Shown: in pieces, positions 28,269 to 36,212 of the stretch
Layout of the letters: each line of letters starts with the position of its first letter
Numbering within the stretch: position 1 is the first letter of the stretch
Origin: an uncultured Flavobacteriales bacterium
GTDB lineage: Bacteria; Bacteroidota; Bacteroidia; Flavobacteriales_G; Salibacteraceae
NCBI GenBank assembly: GCA_913062955.1
Contig: CAJXZP010000004.1
Coordinates: 1 to 64,000, forward strand
Reading direction: 5' to 3'
DNA length: 64,000 nucleotides
The notes under the pieces: generated by a model
The model's input: the letters and a program-made list of their open reading frames with translations, nothing else
What the model was told of the DNA's origin: nothing
Database searches by the model: none
Position numbers and translations under genes: made by a program

Positions 28269-28297
28269 AAAATGCCCCTTTAAAAAAAGGGGCATTT
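28269..28297 (-). terminator. Terminator of the sigma factor / Cys-rich peptide unit
   Basis: AAATGCCCC / GGGGCATTT stem with a T-run on the minus strand, 21 bases after the Cys-rich peptide gene. A-rich loop; it could work weakly in both directions. Confidence 0.8.
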
Positions 28298-28317
28298 ACT
28301 ACAATAATGGTAAACGA

Positions 28318-28431
28318 TTAACAGCAACTAACTGGCGCGCAATTACAATCGCATTGACAGCTTACTGTTTCGTTGGTATTACCGTTACAATTGCAATTTT
28401 GAGTGTTGCAGCAATTTTCTTGATCTTTCAT
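28318..28431 (-). CDS. 37-residue Cys-rich metallothionein-like peptide
   Basis: ATG 28431 to TAA 28318-28320 encodes 37 residues, 10 of them Cys. The order is 'ENCCNTQNCNCNG', then 'SCQCDCNCAPVSCC', giving CC, CxC, CxCxCxC and CC clusters. There is no signal peptide or hydrophobic segment. Such density suggests metal binding (Cu, Zn, Cd) or thiol chemistry; this is inference. The gene lies 73 bases downstream of the sigma factor gene, has its own promoter-like element identical in layout to that of the sigma gene, and ends in a strong terminator. These flanking signals support a real gene despite its size. It matches no family I can name. Confidence 0.65.
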   Translation of the reverse strand: MKDQENCCNTQNCNCNGNTNETVSCQCDCNCAPVSCC

Positions 28432-28469
28432 TTTTTTGTGTTTTAAAATTCAACTTACTTTCATCTATA

Positions 28470-28496
28470 TAGACGGCCAAGTTGAAAAAAGACGCA
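28470..28496 (-). promoter_or_regulatory. Putative ECF-type promoter of the Cys-rich peptide gene
   Basis: On the minus strand TGCGTC (28496-28491), 15 bases beginning TTTTT, then CGTCTA (28475-28470). The same two boxes with the same spacing precede the sigma factor gene. The ATG lies 39 bases downstream. An inverted repeat (TTCAACTT / AAGTTGAA at 28449-28456 and 28479-28486) brackets the second box. Confidence 0.6.
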
Positions 28497-28504
28497 ATTG
28501 AAAG

Positions 28505-29029
28505 TTAACAATTACAGTTATCGGAAGAAATGATATTCCCATATTTATCAGACTCCAATCCACAACAATCTACAAAAGACTGTTTGAGTTTTACCCGAGC
28601 TCGTTGCAAACGAGACTTCACTGTAGAATAACTCATTTCGTGAGAAGCCGCATATTCCTTTTGCGATACATTGTTATAGGTAGTAGCCATCAGCAGGTCT
28701 CGTTCTACTTTAGGCATTTGTAAAATAAATGGACGCAAACATTTGGAAAAATCTTTAGTCACCTCCTCCACCTCATCCGGTAAAGAGGATTCTAAATCCA
28801 AATCACTTGTTTCCAATTTCTTTTTTCGGTAGAAATCAATAATGGTGTTTCGGGTAATTTGATACACCCAACTAGCGACTTTATCCTGGTTTTGAAGCTG
28901 CTTAATGGTTTTATGAATCTTGATAAAGACCTCTTGTAAAATGTCTTTAGCTACCTCATCTTCATTGACTCGGCTTTTAATAAACCCTAAAAGCTCTTCG
29001 TTAAATTCTTTCCAAATTTTAGTCGTCAT
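28505..29029 (-). CDS. ECF RNA polymerase sigma factor, SigZ-like, with Cys-rich C-terminus
   Basis: 174 residues from ATG 29029, chosen because 'AACGAGGTGT' just upstream is a good ribosome binding site and the family sequence starts there ('MTTKIWKEFNEELLGFIKSR'). Region 2: 'AKDILQEVFIKIHKTIKQL' and 'ASWVYQITRNTIIDFYRKKK'. Region 4: 'LPKVERDLLM'-like helix and 'QKEYAASHEMSYSTVKSRLQ'. The C-terminal tail 'DCCGLESDKYGNII..DNCNC' resembles SigZ ('CC.FE.D..GNVI') and has four Cys. No anti-sigma gene is adjacent. Cys-rich tails act as metal sensors in CorE-type ECF factors, so a similar role is possible here. It probably drives its own promoter and that of the Cys-rich peptide. Confidence 0.88.
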   Translation of the reverse strand: MTTKIWKEFNEELLGFIKSRVNEDEVAKDILQEVFIKIHKTIKQLQNQDKVASWVYQITRNTIIDFYRKKKLETSDLDLESSLPDEVEEVTKDFSKCLRPFILQMPKVERDLLMATTYNNVSQKEYAASHEMSYSTVKSRLQRARVKLKQSFVDCCGLESDKYGNIISSDNCNC

Positions 29030-29046
29030 ACACCTCGTTTTGAGAG

Positions 29047-29073
29047 TAGACGAAGTTACTGGAAAAAGACGCA
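29047..29073 (-). promoter_or_regulatory. Putative autoregulated ECF promoter of the sigma factor gene
   Basis: Minus strand TGCGTC (29073-29068), 15-base spacer starting TTTTT, CGTCTA (29052-29047). The ATG at 29029 would leave a leader of only about 12 bases, which still holds the AGGTG ribosome binding site. Confidence 0.6.
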
Positions 29074-29087
29074 CTAATAAACCGGTC

Positions 29088-29123
29088 CACGAGACATTTC
29101 GGTTTCAACCGAAACGTCTCGTG
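29088..29123. repeat. 36-bp near-perfect inverted repeat between dnaE and the sigma gene
   Basis: Arms of 17 bases, CACGAGACATTTCGGTT and AACCGAAACGTCTCGTG, separated by TC, with one mismatch. It starts 9 bases after the dnaE stop and ends 15 bases before the ECF-type -35 box. There is no T-run, so it could be an operator, a rho-type or processing hairpin, or a cruciform site. Confidence 0.85.
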
Positions 29124-29131
29124 ACTTAAAT

Positions 29132-32100
29132 CTAAAACCCTTTAGTAGCTAGTTTATACTCCATAAAAGGCAAGATACCAATCGCTTTCATAAAGGTATT
29201 ATTTGGATCAATGGCAAATTGTCGGACGTTTGAATTGATTTTAATTTGCTTGCCTTCATGCTCCAAAATAAACTGCATATTAATTTTCGTTTTCCCAGGA
29301 TGATCACTAAACAGCGCTTCTAAATCTTCTAATAAAGCGGTATGCAAGCCAGCCATCTCAATGGTGATATTTAAGTTCTTGGCAAACTTTTCTCTTATCT
29401 CGTCCAGAAAGTCCATTTGTGTGATTTTCAAACGAGGTTCCCCATCAGGAATCCAACTGGGTACATTGAACTTTCCTTGAATAAATAGGTACAAATTCTT
29501 ATGAAAATAATCCTTAAATTTCAAATAATCATCTTTAAAGAAACGTACTTCCATACTCCCGGTATAATCGGAAATAGTAATGATTCCCCAAGGATTACCA
29601 TTTTTGGCTACCATATGACGGAAATCGGTCACCATTCCTCCAATACGTAAATCCTGTCCTACAATGCTCTTATCAGGCTTTTGCATTTTCTCTACGGTAA
29701 TGTTACAGAAACTATCAATATCTACTTTGTAATCATCCAGTGGATGTCCAGATATATATACCCCAACGACCTCTTTTTCTTTATTGAATTTCTCCAATAT
29801 CATCCATTCTTCGGCTAAGGGAATTACCGGTTCGGGTAACTGAATTTCTGATCCTCCGCCAAATAAACTGACTTGGGATGAATTGACATTTTCTTGGTGT
29901 CGCGCCCCAAATTTCACGACTGTTTCTAGGAATGTTTTTCCATTTTGATCTAACGCAAAGAACTGTTCTCTATTTACTCCGGTAGAATCGAAGGCGCCAC
30001 CTAAAACTAAAGTCTCAATAGACTTTCGATTGACCGAACGTAACTCGACCCTTTTAACCAAATCAAAAATGGACGTATAATTTCCATTTTCTTCTCTTTC
30101 TCTAATTAATGCTTGTACTGCAGCGGTACCAATTCCTTTCATGGCCGCTAATCCAAAACGAATTGCCCCATCGTTATTTACCGTAAACTTGGTAAAGGAC
30201 TCATTGATATCTGGACCAAAAACCTTTAATCCCATTCGCTTACATTCCTCCATGAAATCCGTTACTTTCGAAATATCATTCAGGTTATGTGTTAATACAG
30301 AGGCCATATAAGCCGCAGGATAATTGGCTTTTAAATATCCCGTTTGAAACGCAATGACCGAATAACAAGTGGAATGAGATTTATTAAATGCATAAGCCGC
30401 AAATGCTTCCCAATCCTTCCAAACCTTACCTGCTTTCTCCTTATCATGACCACGCTCTACACAGCCTTCTAGGAATAAAGGACGTAATTGATCAATCAGC
30501 GCACGGTTTTTCTTACCCATCGCCTTACGTAGCGTATCGGCTTGACCTTTGGAGAACCCAGCTAATTTCTGAGATAGTAGCATTACCTGTTCCTGGTATA
30601 CCGTAATCCCATAGGTTTCACCTAGGAGATCTTCCATTCCTTCCAAATCGTAAACAATATCCTCTTCTCCGTGCTTACGTGCAATAAAGTTAGGGATGTA
30701 TTCAATAGGTCCCGGACGATACAAAGCATTCATTGCAATTAAATCATCAAACTTATCGGGCTTTAAGTTCATTAGATGCTTTTGCATCCCGGGAGATTCA
30801 AACTGGAACAATCCTTTAGTTTGACCACTTTGAAAAAGCGCGTAAGTCGCTTCGTCATCTAATGGAATATCATCCGGTTCAATTTTCACATCATGACGAA
30901 ACTCCGCAATTTTAATGGCATCGTTAATGATACTCAAGGTTTTCAAACCCAAGAAATCCATTTTCAATAAACCGGCATCCTCCACCACCGCATTATCAAA
31001 CTGGGTTACCCATAAATCAGAATCTTTGGCTACCGCAACCGGAACGTACTCCGTAATGTCATTTGGTGTAATAATTACCCCACATGCGTGAATACCTGTA
31101 TTTCGCATCGAACCTTCTAATGCTCGGGCTTTATTTAAGGCAATAGCTCGATCATTATTCCCTATGGCTATTTTTTTGAGTTCTTCGGCCATTACCAAGT
31201 CCTCGGCACGAAGCTTGGCTTTTAAGTCCTTTTCACTCAATCCGAAAATCTTCTTAAGAGACATTCCAAAAGGAACTAATTTGGCAATTTGATCGGAATC
31301 CGCTAATGGTAAATCCAATACACGTGATACATCACGAATACTCGATTTTGCAGCCATGGATCCGTAGGTAATAATTTGAGCCACTTGATTGGCACCATAT
31401 TTCTCCACCACGTAATCAATAACCCGAGAACGACCTTCATCATCAAAATCAATATCAATATCGGGCATCGATACCCGTTCTGGATTCAAAAAACGCTCAA
31501 AAAGCAAATCGTACTTAATGGGATCCACATTTGTAATTCCAATACAATAGGCCACTACTGATCCGGCAGCCGATCCCCTTCCTGGACCTACCGCTACTCC
31601 CATATTTCGAGCTTCGGTGGTAAAATCTTGTACAATTAAAAAATAACCCGGATACCCCGTCTTTTCAATTACAGAAAGCTCAAAATCAAGTCTTTCCCGA
31701 ATAGATTCGGTAATTTCAGGATAGCGTTTATTAGCTCCTATGTAGGTAATATGACGTAAAAATGCATTTTCCCCGTTTTTTGTTCCGTTTATTTCATCCG
31801 TAGGATCCACAAACTCCTCTCCAATATCAAAGGCAGGTAAAAGGACATCCCGGGCCAATACATACCCGGTACATTTAGCGTTCATTTCCGCAGCGGTTTC
31901 TATAGCCTCCGGCAAATCCGAAAACAAAGCGGCCATTTCTTGGGGTGTTTTCAAATACCATTCCTCATTGGGATAGCCAAAACGTGACTCACGCCCCGTT
32001 CTACCTAGGAAAGTCTTAGGCATGGAAAGCAACTTATTGTCTTTCACACATAGGAGTACATCCAAGGATTCCGCTCCCTTTTGGGTCGGGTAAAACACAT

Positions 32101-33466
32101 TATTGGATGCAAAGTATTTGACCCCATGTTTCTTGGCAAACCGTAAAAGAGTTTCGTTCACTACATCTTCCTCTTCTATTCCGTGACGGACCAACTCCAC
32201 GTAAAAATCATCTCCAAACAACTCATGCCACCACATAAAAGCATCTTCGGCTTCTTTCTCACCAACGTTTAGAATCAGACTTGGAATCTCAGACCACAAA
32301 CCACCGGTTGTGACCATGATTTCCTCTTTATATTTTTCAATAACCGGTTTACTCACCCGCGGCACATAGTATTTCCCTTCGGTAAACGAAATCGAAGATA
32401 TTTTAGCCAGGTTATGGTACCCTTTTTTGTTTTTTGCAATTAATACTTGATGGTAACCATTATCCTTTACCGAGTGATTGGTGTGATCCTTACACACATA
32501 AATATCGGTACCCACAATGGGTTTTATGTCGGCTTTATTACAGGCATTAACAAATGCAAAAGCGCCCATCATATTCCCAACATCTGTCATCGCCAAGGCA
32601 TTCATACCTGCTTCTTTCGCTACCGCCACATAATCGGCCGGTTGCCCGACAGCTTCCAATATGGAAAATTGGGTATGTACATGAAAGTGTGCAAAATTGG
32701 CCAATACCTGCTCCGACACCTGCGAAACCGTTACTTGGGCAACCGCTTCTTGGGATTGAACCTCTACCGAATCCGTATCGGAATCTATAGGTTTGTAGGG
32801 GGCAATGTTTAATCCAATTAATTCAAATGTATGCGGGTTTTTAGCCTTGAAATTTTGAATGAAGGTTTCTTCTTTCCCTAATCGCTCCGCGGAAATGACC
32901 CCTCTTCGAATTAACTCTAAAAATGCCCGAGTAGTAGCCTCTACATCGGCACTTGCATTATGCGCCTCCTCAAATCCCTTTTGGAATAGTTTGACATACA
33001 ATTCGGTAAGTGTAGGCCATTTAAACCGTCCTCCACGGCCTCCGGTAATTTGACAGTATTCGGTCGCCTCATCCTTAGTATCAATGGTGGGAATGTTTTG
33101 TAACGGAGAGGCAATTTCTTTACGAAGGTATTCACAAGCGGCAATGTTAACATCAAACTCAATGTTATGTCCTACAACGTACTGTGCCTTCCCCAGTGCT
33201 TCGTTAAACTCATTCAGGACATACTCCAAGGGCATCCCTTCTTTGGTTGCACGATCGGTAGAAATGCCATGAATTTTTTGCGATACAAATGGAATATTAT
33301 AGCCTTCGGGTTTAATAATGAAGTTTTTGACTTCTACCAATGCCCCATTTTCATCGTGAATTTGCCACGCCAATTGAACCATTCTTGGCCAATTATCAAA
33401 ATCAGTCAACGGTGCTTTCCAATCTCTTGGGAGTCCAGTGGTCTCTGTATCGTATATTAAAAACAT
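29132..33466 (-). CDS. dnaE: DNA polymerase III alpha subunit with fused N-terminal 3'-5' exonuclease
   Basis: 1444 residues, about 280 longer than E. coli DnaE because of an N-terminal DEDDh exonuclease domain (residues 1-205: 'YDTETTGLP', 'VVGHNIEFDVNIAACEYL', 'EEAHNASADVEATTRAFLEL'). A PHP domain follows ('FAHFHVHTQFSILEAVGQPA', 'MTDVGNMMGAFAF', 'IKPIVGTDIYV'), in which positions usually His and Glu are Val and Asp. The polymerase core has 'GPGRGSAAGSVVAYCIGI' and catalytic 'MPDIDIDFDDEGRSRVIDYV'. A helix-hairpin-helix region follows ('IRFGLAAMKGIGTAAVQALI'), then an OB fold. It copies the chromosome with built-in proofreading. Monocistronic; start at ATG 33466. Confidence 0.96.
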   Translation of the reverse strand: MFLIYDTETTGLPRDWKAPLTDFDNWPRMVQLAWQIHDENGALVEVKNFIIKPEGYNIPFVSQKIHGISTDRATKEGMPLEYVLNEFNEALGKAQYVVGHNIEFDVNIAACEYLRKEIASPLQNIPTIDTKDEATEYCQITGGRGGRFKWPTLTELYVKLFQKGFEEAHNASADVEATTRAFLELIRRGVISAERLGKEETFIQNFKAKNPHTFELIGLNIAPYKPIDSDTDSVEVQSQEAVAQVTVSQVSEQVLANFAHFHVHTQFSILEAVGQPADYVAVAKEAGMNALAMTDVGNMMGAFAFVNACNKADIKPIVGTDIYVCKDHTNHSVKDNGYHQVLIAKNKKGYHNLAKISSISFTEGKYYVPRVSKPVIEKYKEEIMVTTGGLWSEIPSLILNVGEKEAEDAFMWWHELFGDDFYVELVRHGIEEEDVVNETLLRFAKKHGVKYFASNNVFYPTQKGAESLDVLLCVKDNKLLSMPKTFLGRTGRESRFGYPNEEWYLKTPQEMAALFSDLPEAIETAAEMNAKCTGYVLARDVLLPAFDIGEEFVDPTDEINGTKNGENAFLRHITYIGANKRYPEITESIRERLDFELSVIEKTGYPGYFLIVQDFTTEARNMGVAVGPGRGSAAGSVVAYCIGITNVDPIKYDLLFERFLNPERVSMPDIDIDFDDEGRSRVIDYVVEKYGANQVAQIITYGSMAAKSSIRDVSRVLDLPLADSDQIAKLVPFGMSLKKIFGLSEKDLKAKLRAEDLVMAEELKKIAIGNNDRAIALNKARALEGSMRNTGIHACGVIITPNDITEYVPVAVAKDSDLWVTQFDNAVVEDAGLLKMDFLGLKTLSIINDAIKIAEFRHDVKIEPDDIPLDDEATYALFQSGQTKGLFQFESPGMQKHLMNLKPDKFDDLIAMNALYRPGPIEYIPNFIARKHGEEDIVYDLEGMEDLLGETYGITVYQEQVMLLSQKLAGFSKGQADTLRKAMGKKNRALIDQLRPLFLEGCVERGHDKEKAGKVWKDWEAFAAYAFNKSHSTCYSVIAFQTGYLKANYPAAYMASVLTHNLNDISKVTDFMEECKRMGLKVFGPDINESFTKFTVNNDGAIRFGLAAMKGIGTAAVQALIREREENGNYTSIFDLVKRVELRSVNRKSIETLVLGGAFDSTGVNREQFFALDQNGKTFLETVVKFGARHQENVNSSQVSLFGGGSEIQLPEPVIPLAEEWMILEKFNKEKEVVGVYISGHPLDDYKVDIDSFCNITVEKMQKPDKSIVGQDLRIGGMVTDFRHMVAKNGNPWGIITISDYTGSMEVRFFKDDYLKFKDYFHKNLYLFIQGKFNVPSWIPDGEPRLKITQMDFLDEIREKFAKNLNITIEMAGLHTALLEDLEALFSDHPGKTKINMQFILEHEGKQIKINSNVRQFAIDPNNTFMKAIGILPFMEYKLATKGF

Positions 33467-33652
33467 CTGCTATTCAAGGCTTTAAATGAAAAACCATTTT
33501 CATTTTGAAGGGGTTCAAATTACTACTCTCCTTTGGAATTTTAGGCATTGAAAATCGTTAAGTTTTGAACAAAATAGGATCCATCCCTTCCTGTCAAATT
33601 AGACGATAAATTTTAAATCCGTATCTTTCTACTCAATCAAAACCAAGTCATT

Positions 33653-34021
33653 ATGAAAAAAGCAGAAATGGTAGTTCGAATTCTACTGGGTCTTATGTTG
33701 GTCGTTTTTGGCCTCAACAAATTTTTACAATTTATGCCTATGCCTCCCCCCGAAGGCGATGTGTTAACCGCATTTTCTGGATTAATGGTCATGGGAGTCA
33801 TGCCCATAGTTGGTGTAATTGAAGTGGTGGGTGGCACCCTATTATTAACGAATAAACAAACTTCGGTCACCTTATTATTCTTAATCCCAGTGGCATTTTG
33901 TGCGGTTTTATTTCACGTGGTTTTAGCCCCATCCGGAATCGGCCCCGCAGCTTTTTACCTCCTCGGAATTTTATTCTTGATGTATTATAGGAAAGAAAAA
34001 TTCATGGCATTATTGGATTAA
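33653..34021 (+). CDS. DoxX-family membrane protein
   Basis: 122 residues with four hydrophobic segments (about 7-25, 44-66, 72-90, 95-112). 'VRILLGLMLVVFGLNKFLQF' at the N-terminus is characteristic of DoxX-like proteins, and 'VGVIEVVGGTLLLT' is the conserved second helix. Members are inner-membrane proteins of often unknown function, some tied to redox stress. It is short and single-gene, bounded by a symmetrical terminator at 34041-34074 that also serves the converging MscS gene. Confidence 0.88.
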   Translation: MKKAEMVVRILLGLMLVVFGLNKFLQFMPMPPPEGDVLTAFSGLMVMGVMPIVGVIEVVGGTLLLTNKQTSVTLLFLIPVAFCAVLFHVVLAPSGIGPAAFYLLGILFLMYYRKEKFMALLD

Positions 34022-34040
34022 TTTAATCCTCATTTCCAAA

Positions 34041-34074
34041 TAGAAAAAGGAGGCTAATTAGCCTCCTTTTTCTA
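34041..34074. terminator. Bidirectional terminator between DoxX and MscS genes
   Basis: Perfect inverted repeat TAGAAAAAGGAGGCTAA / TTAGCCTCCTTTTTCTA centred at 34057, with A- and T-runs on both sides, between convergent genes. Confidence 0.9.
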
Positions 34075-34075
34075 T

Positions 34076-35344
34076 TTAATGCTGTACGTTACTCGCTTGG
34101 GTAGGATACTGAAATACTTTTAATCCAAACTCGGGAACTACCGCCAAAATATGATCAAAAATATCGGATTGAACGGCTTCGTAGGCTACCCACTCAGTAG
34201 TTTTAGTGAACAGGTAAATTTCAATGGGTAATCCTTTTTCATTGGGAGCCAATTGACGTACCATAAAGGTCATATCGGTATTGATGTCTTTTCGAGTACT
34301 TAAATAGGATTCTAAATAGGCTCTGAAGACACCGATGTTGGTTTGTCTTCGACCATTTACCCTTACCTCTGGATTAATCTTATTTTCGGTATTGTACTTT
34401 TGAATATCTGTCTCGGTCGTATTAATGTAGGGAGTCAAGGCTTCCATCTCCTTGTATTTTGAAATCATTTCCGGGGTACAGAATCGGATACTATGTACAT
34501 CAATAAATAAAGAACGTTTAATCCTTCTCCCCCCCGACTCTTGCATTCCTTTCCAGTTCTGAAAAGATTCGCTCACCAAACTATAGGTAGGAATAGTCAC
34601 AATGGTATTGTCCCAGTTTTGAACCTTAACAGTGGTTAAATTGATTTCGGTTACGGTACCATCCGCACCAAACCTAGGCATGGAGATCCAATCGTCAATG
34701 GCTAACATTTTATTAAAAATGAGTTGTAATCCGCCTACAAACCCCAAAATCGCATCCTTAAATATCAACATGATTACTGCGGATACGGCACCCAAGCTAA
34801 CTACAAGTGAGCTCAGGTTCTTATCAAAAAGGATCGCAACAACACCAAATAAAGCCACGATATAGGAAACAATTTTAAAGATTTGGATCACACTTTTTAT
34901 GGGATGATCTTTCGAAAATTCATATCGGCTATAAAAGTCATTCACCGTATTTAGTACACTGTTAAAAACGACTATGGCGATGACCACAAAACTTACTTCT
35001 AAACTTAAGAAAATTATATTCCCAATTAAGGGCATTTTTTGTAAAATGTCTCCCACAAAATAATACATGATTAAAGCAGGTACCACATAGGCTAGGTTTC
35101 TGAAAAAATGGTGTTCTACTAAAAAATCATCAAATTGATTCTTAGATTTTTTTAAGACTGGAATAATAATTTTCCACATCAAACGCACCGTAATCTTATA
35201 AACAATGTAGGAGACCCCAAATAGGATCAACAAGCTGATAAACTCACTTAAAAACCCAGCTAACGAAGAATCTAACCCAAGAGTATGGTTTAAAAACTCA
35301 AACAAGTGAAGAACTTGTCCTTTAATTATATCATGCATATTCAT
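34076..35344 (-). CDS. MscS-family mechanosensitive channel (MscM/YbdG type)
   Basis: 422 residues from ATG 35344. The frame continues upstream to a TTG at 35374, but the ATG is the first good start. Five hydrophobic segments precede the pore helix region 'LSSLVVSLGAVSAVIMLIFK' and 'AILGFVGGLQLIFNKMLAID', then the beta domain 'GTVTEINLTTVKVQNWDNTI', which is the classic MscS motif. A long C-terminal cytoplasmic part with an insertion ('YINTTETDIQKYNTENKINP', 'FMVRQLAPNEKGLPIEIYLF') is typical of the YbdG branch. It would act as an inner-membrane osmotic safety valve. Confidence 0.92.
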   Translation of the reverse strand: MNMHDIIKGQVLHLFEFLNHTLGLDSSLAGFLSEFISLLILFGVSYIVYKITVRLMWKIIIPVLKKSKNQFDDFLVEHHFFRNLAYVVPALIMYYFVGDILQKMPLIGNIIFLSLEVSFVVIAIVVFNSVLNTVNDFYSRYEFSKDHPIKSVIQIFKIVSYIVALFGVVAILFDKNLSSLVVSLGAVSAVIMLIFKDAILGFVGGLQLIFNKMLAIDDWISMPRFGADGTVTEINLTTVKVQNWDNTIVTIPTYSLVSESFQNWKGMQESGGRRIKRSLFIDVHSIRFCTPEMISKYKEMEALTPYINTTETDIQKYNTENKINPEVRVNGRRQTNIGVFRAYLESYLSTRKDINTDMTFMVRQLAPNEKGLPIEIYLFTKTTEWVAYEAVQSDIFDHILAVVPEFGLKVFQYPTQASNVQH

Positions 35345-35428
35345 TGGTTTTTCACAAAAATTTAAACCAAGCAAAAATACTGAAATTCTACCTCATCCCT
35401 ACCTCTGGTTTAGGAAGATCTTGGATCG

Positions 35429-36058
35429 CTATTCCAACATATTAATTACATTCAAACCTGCCGAGATAATAAACTCAATTCCAATAGCAATCACAATAAA
35501 TCCAACAATACGAGACAAGGCATTAATACCCGATGCACCCAGAACCTTTACAATGAGATGGGAGCCACGAAGCATAAAAAATATCAAAATGCAACACGTT
35601 AATATTGCTCCTAAAACAATGAGGGTATACATCCATCCGCTCGACTCTTGGTTATAGCTAATCAATAAAGAAATAGATCCTGGACCTGCAATCATGGGGA
35701 TGGCTAAAGGGGTTAAGGCAATATCTTCACGAGAGGCAATATCCTTTTTAACCTTGTCTCTCTTCATTCCTTTATGTTCAGAGAATTTGCCTGTTAATAG
35801 CGCAAAACCCGAAGAAGCAATAATTAATCCCCCGGCAATTTTTAGAGAATCTACACTAATTCCGAAAAACAGTAAAATATACTTCCCAACAAAATAAGAA
35901 ATAAACAATATGATCCACACATTAAAAGCCGTTTTCATAGCAATGGAAGATCGTTCCGCTTTCGTATGTTCATGGGTTAAGCTCACAAAAATAGGGACGG
36001 TACTTAGGGGGTTCATAATCGAAAACAAAGCGGCAAATACGACAAAAAATAGTTCCAT
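35429..36058 (-). CDS. MarC-family integral membrane protein
   Basis: 209 residues with six hydrophobic segments. Family signatures are 'SIMNPLSTVPIFVSLTHEH' near the N-terminus, 'GGLIIASSGFALLTGK' and 'LTPLAIPMIAGPGSISLLIS' (about residues 118-137). The function of MarC proteins is not established, despite the name linking them to multiple antibiotic resistance. It starts at ATG 36058 and lies 84 bases upstream of the MscS gene on the same strand, so cotranscription is possible. Confidence 0.93.
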   Translation of the reverse strand: MELFFVVFAALFSIMNPLSTVPIFVSLTHEHTKAERSSIAMKTAFNVWIILFISYFVGKYILLFFGISVDSLKIAGGLIIASSGFALLTGKFSEHKGMKRDKVKKDIASREDIALTPLAIPMIAGPGSISLLISYNQESSGWMYTLIVLGAILTCCILIFFMLRGSHLIVKVLGASGINALSRIVGFIVIAIGIEFIISAGLNVINMLE

Positions 36059-36212
36059 GAGTTTTTGCTACAAAACAAGAACGGCAACCTTGTTTTGATC
36101 GTTCATTCACATTAGGAAATAGTTAATAAAATGGGGGAACGGACGCTAAAATATTTACAAATCCATAACCTTAAATAATTAGTTTTGCTGCCCTTAAAGT
36201 TTTAAGATCCTT

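Noticed and set aside
29088-29123. Palindrome as rho-independent terminator of dnaE
   Set aside because: No T-run follows on the dnaE strand and the loop is only two bases; kept as an unexplained inverted repeat.
30388-33460. Plus-strand open frames inside dnaE
   Set aside because: They lie antisense to a clearly conserved 1444-codon gene and show no domain signatures.
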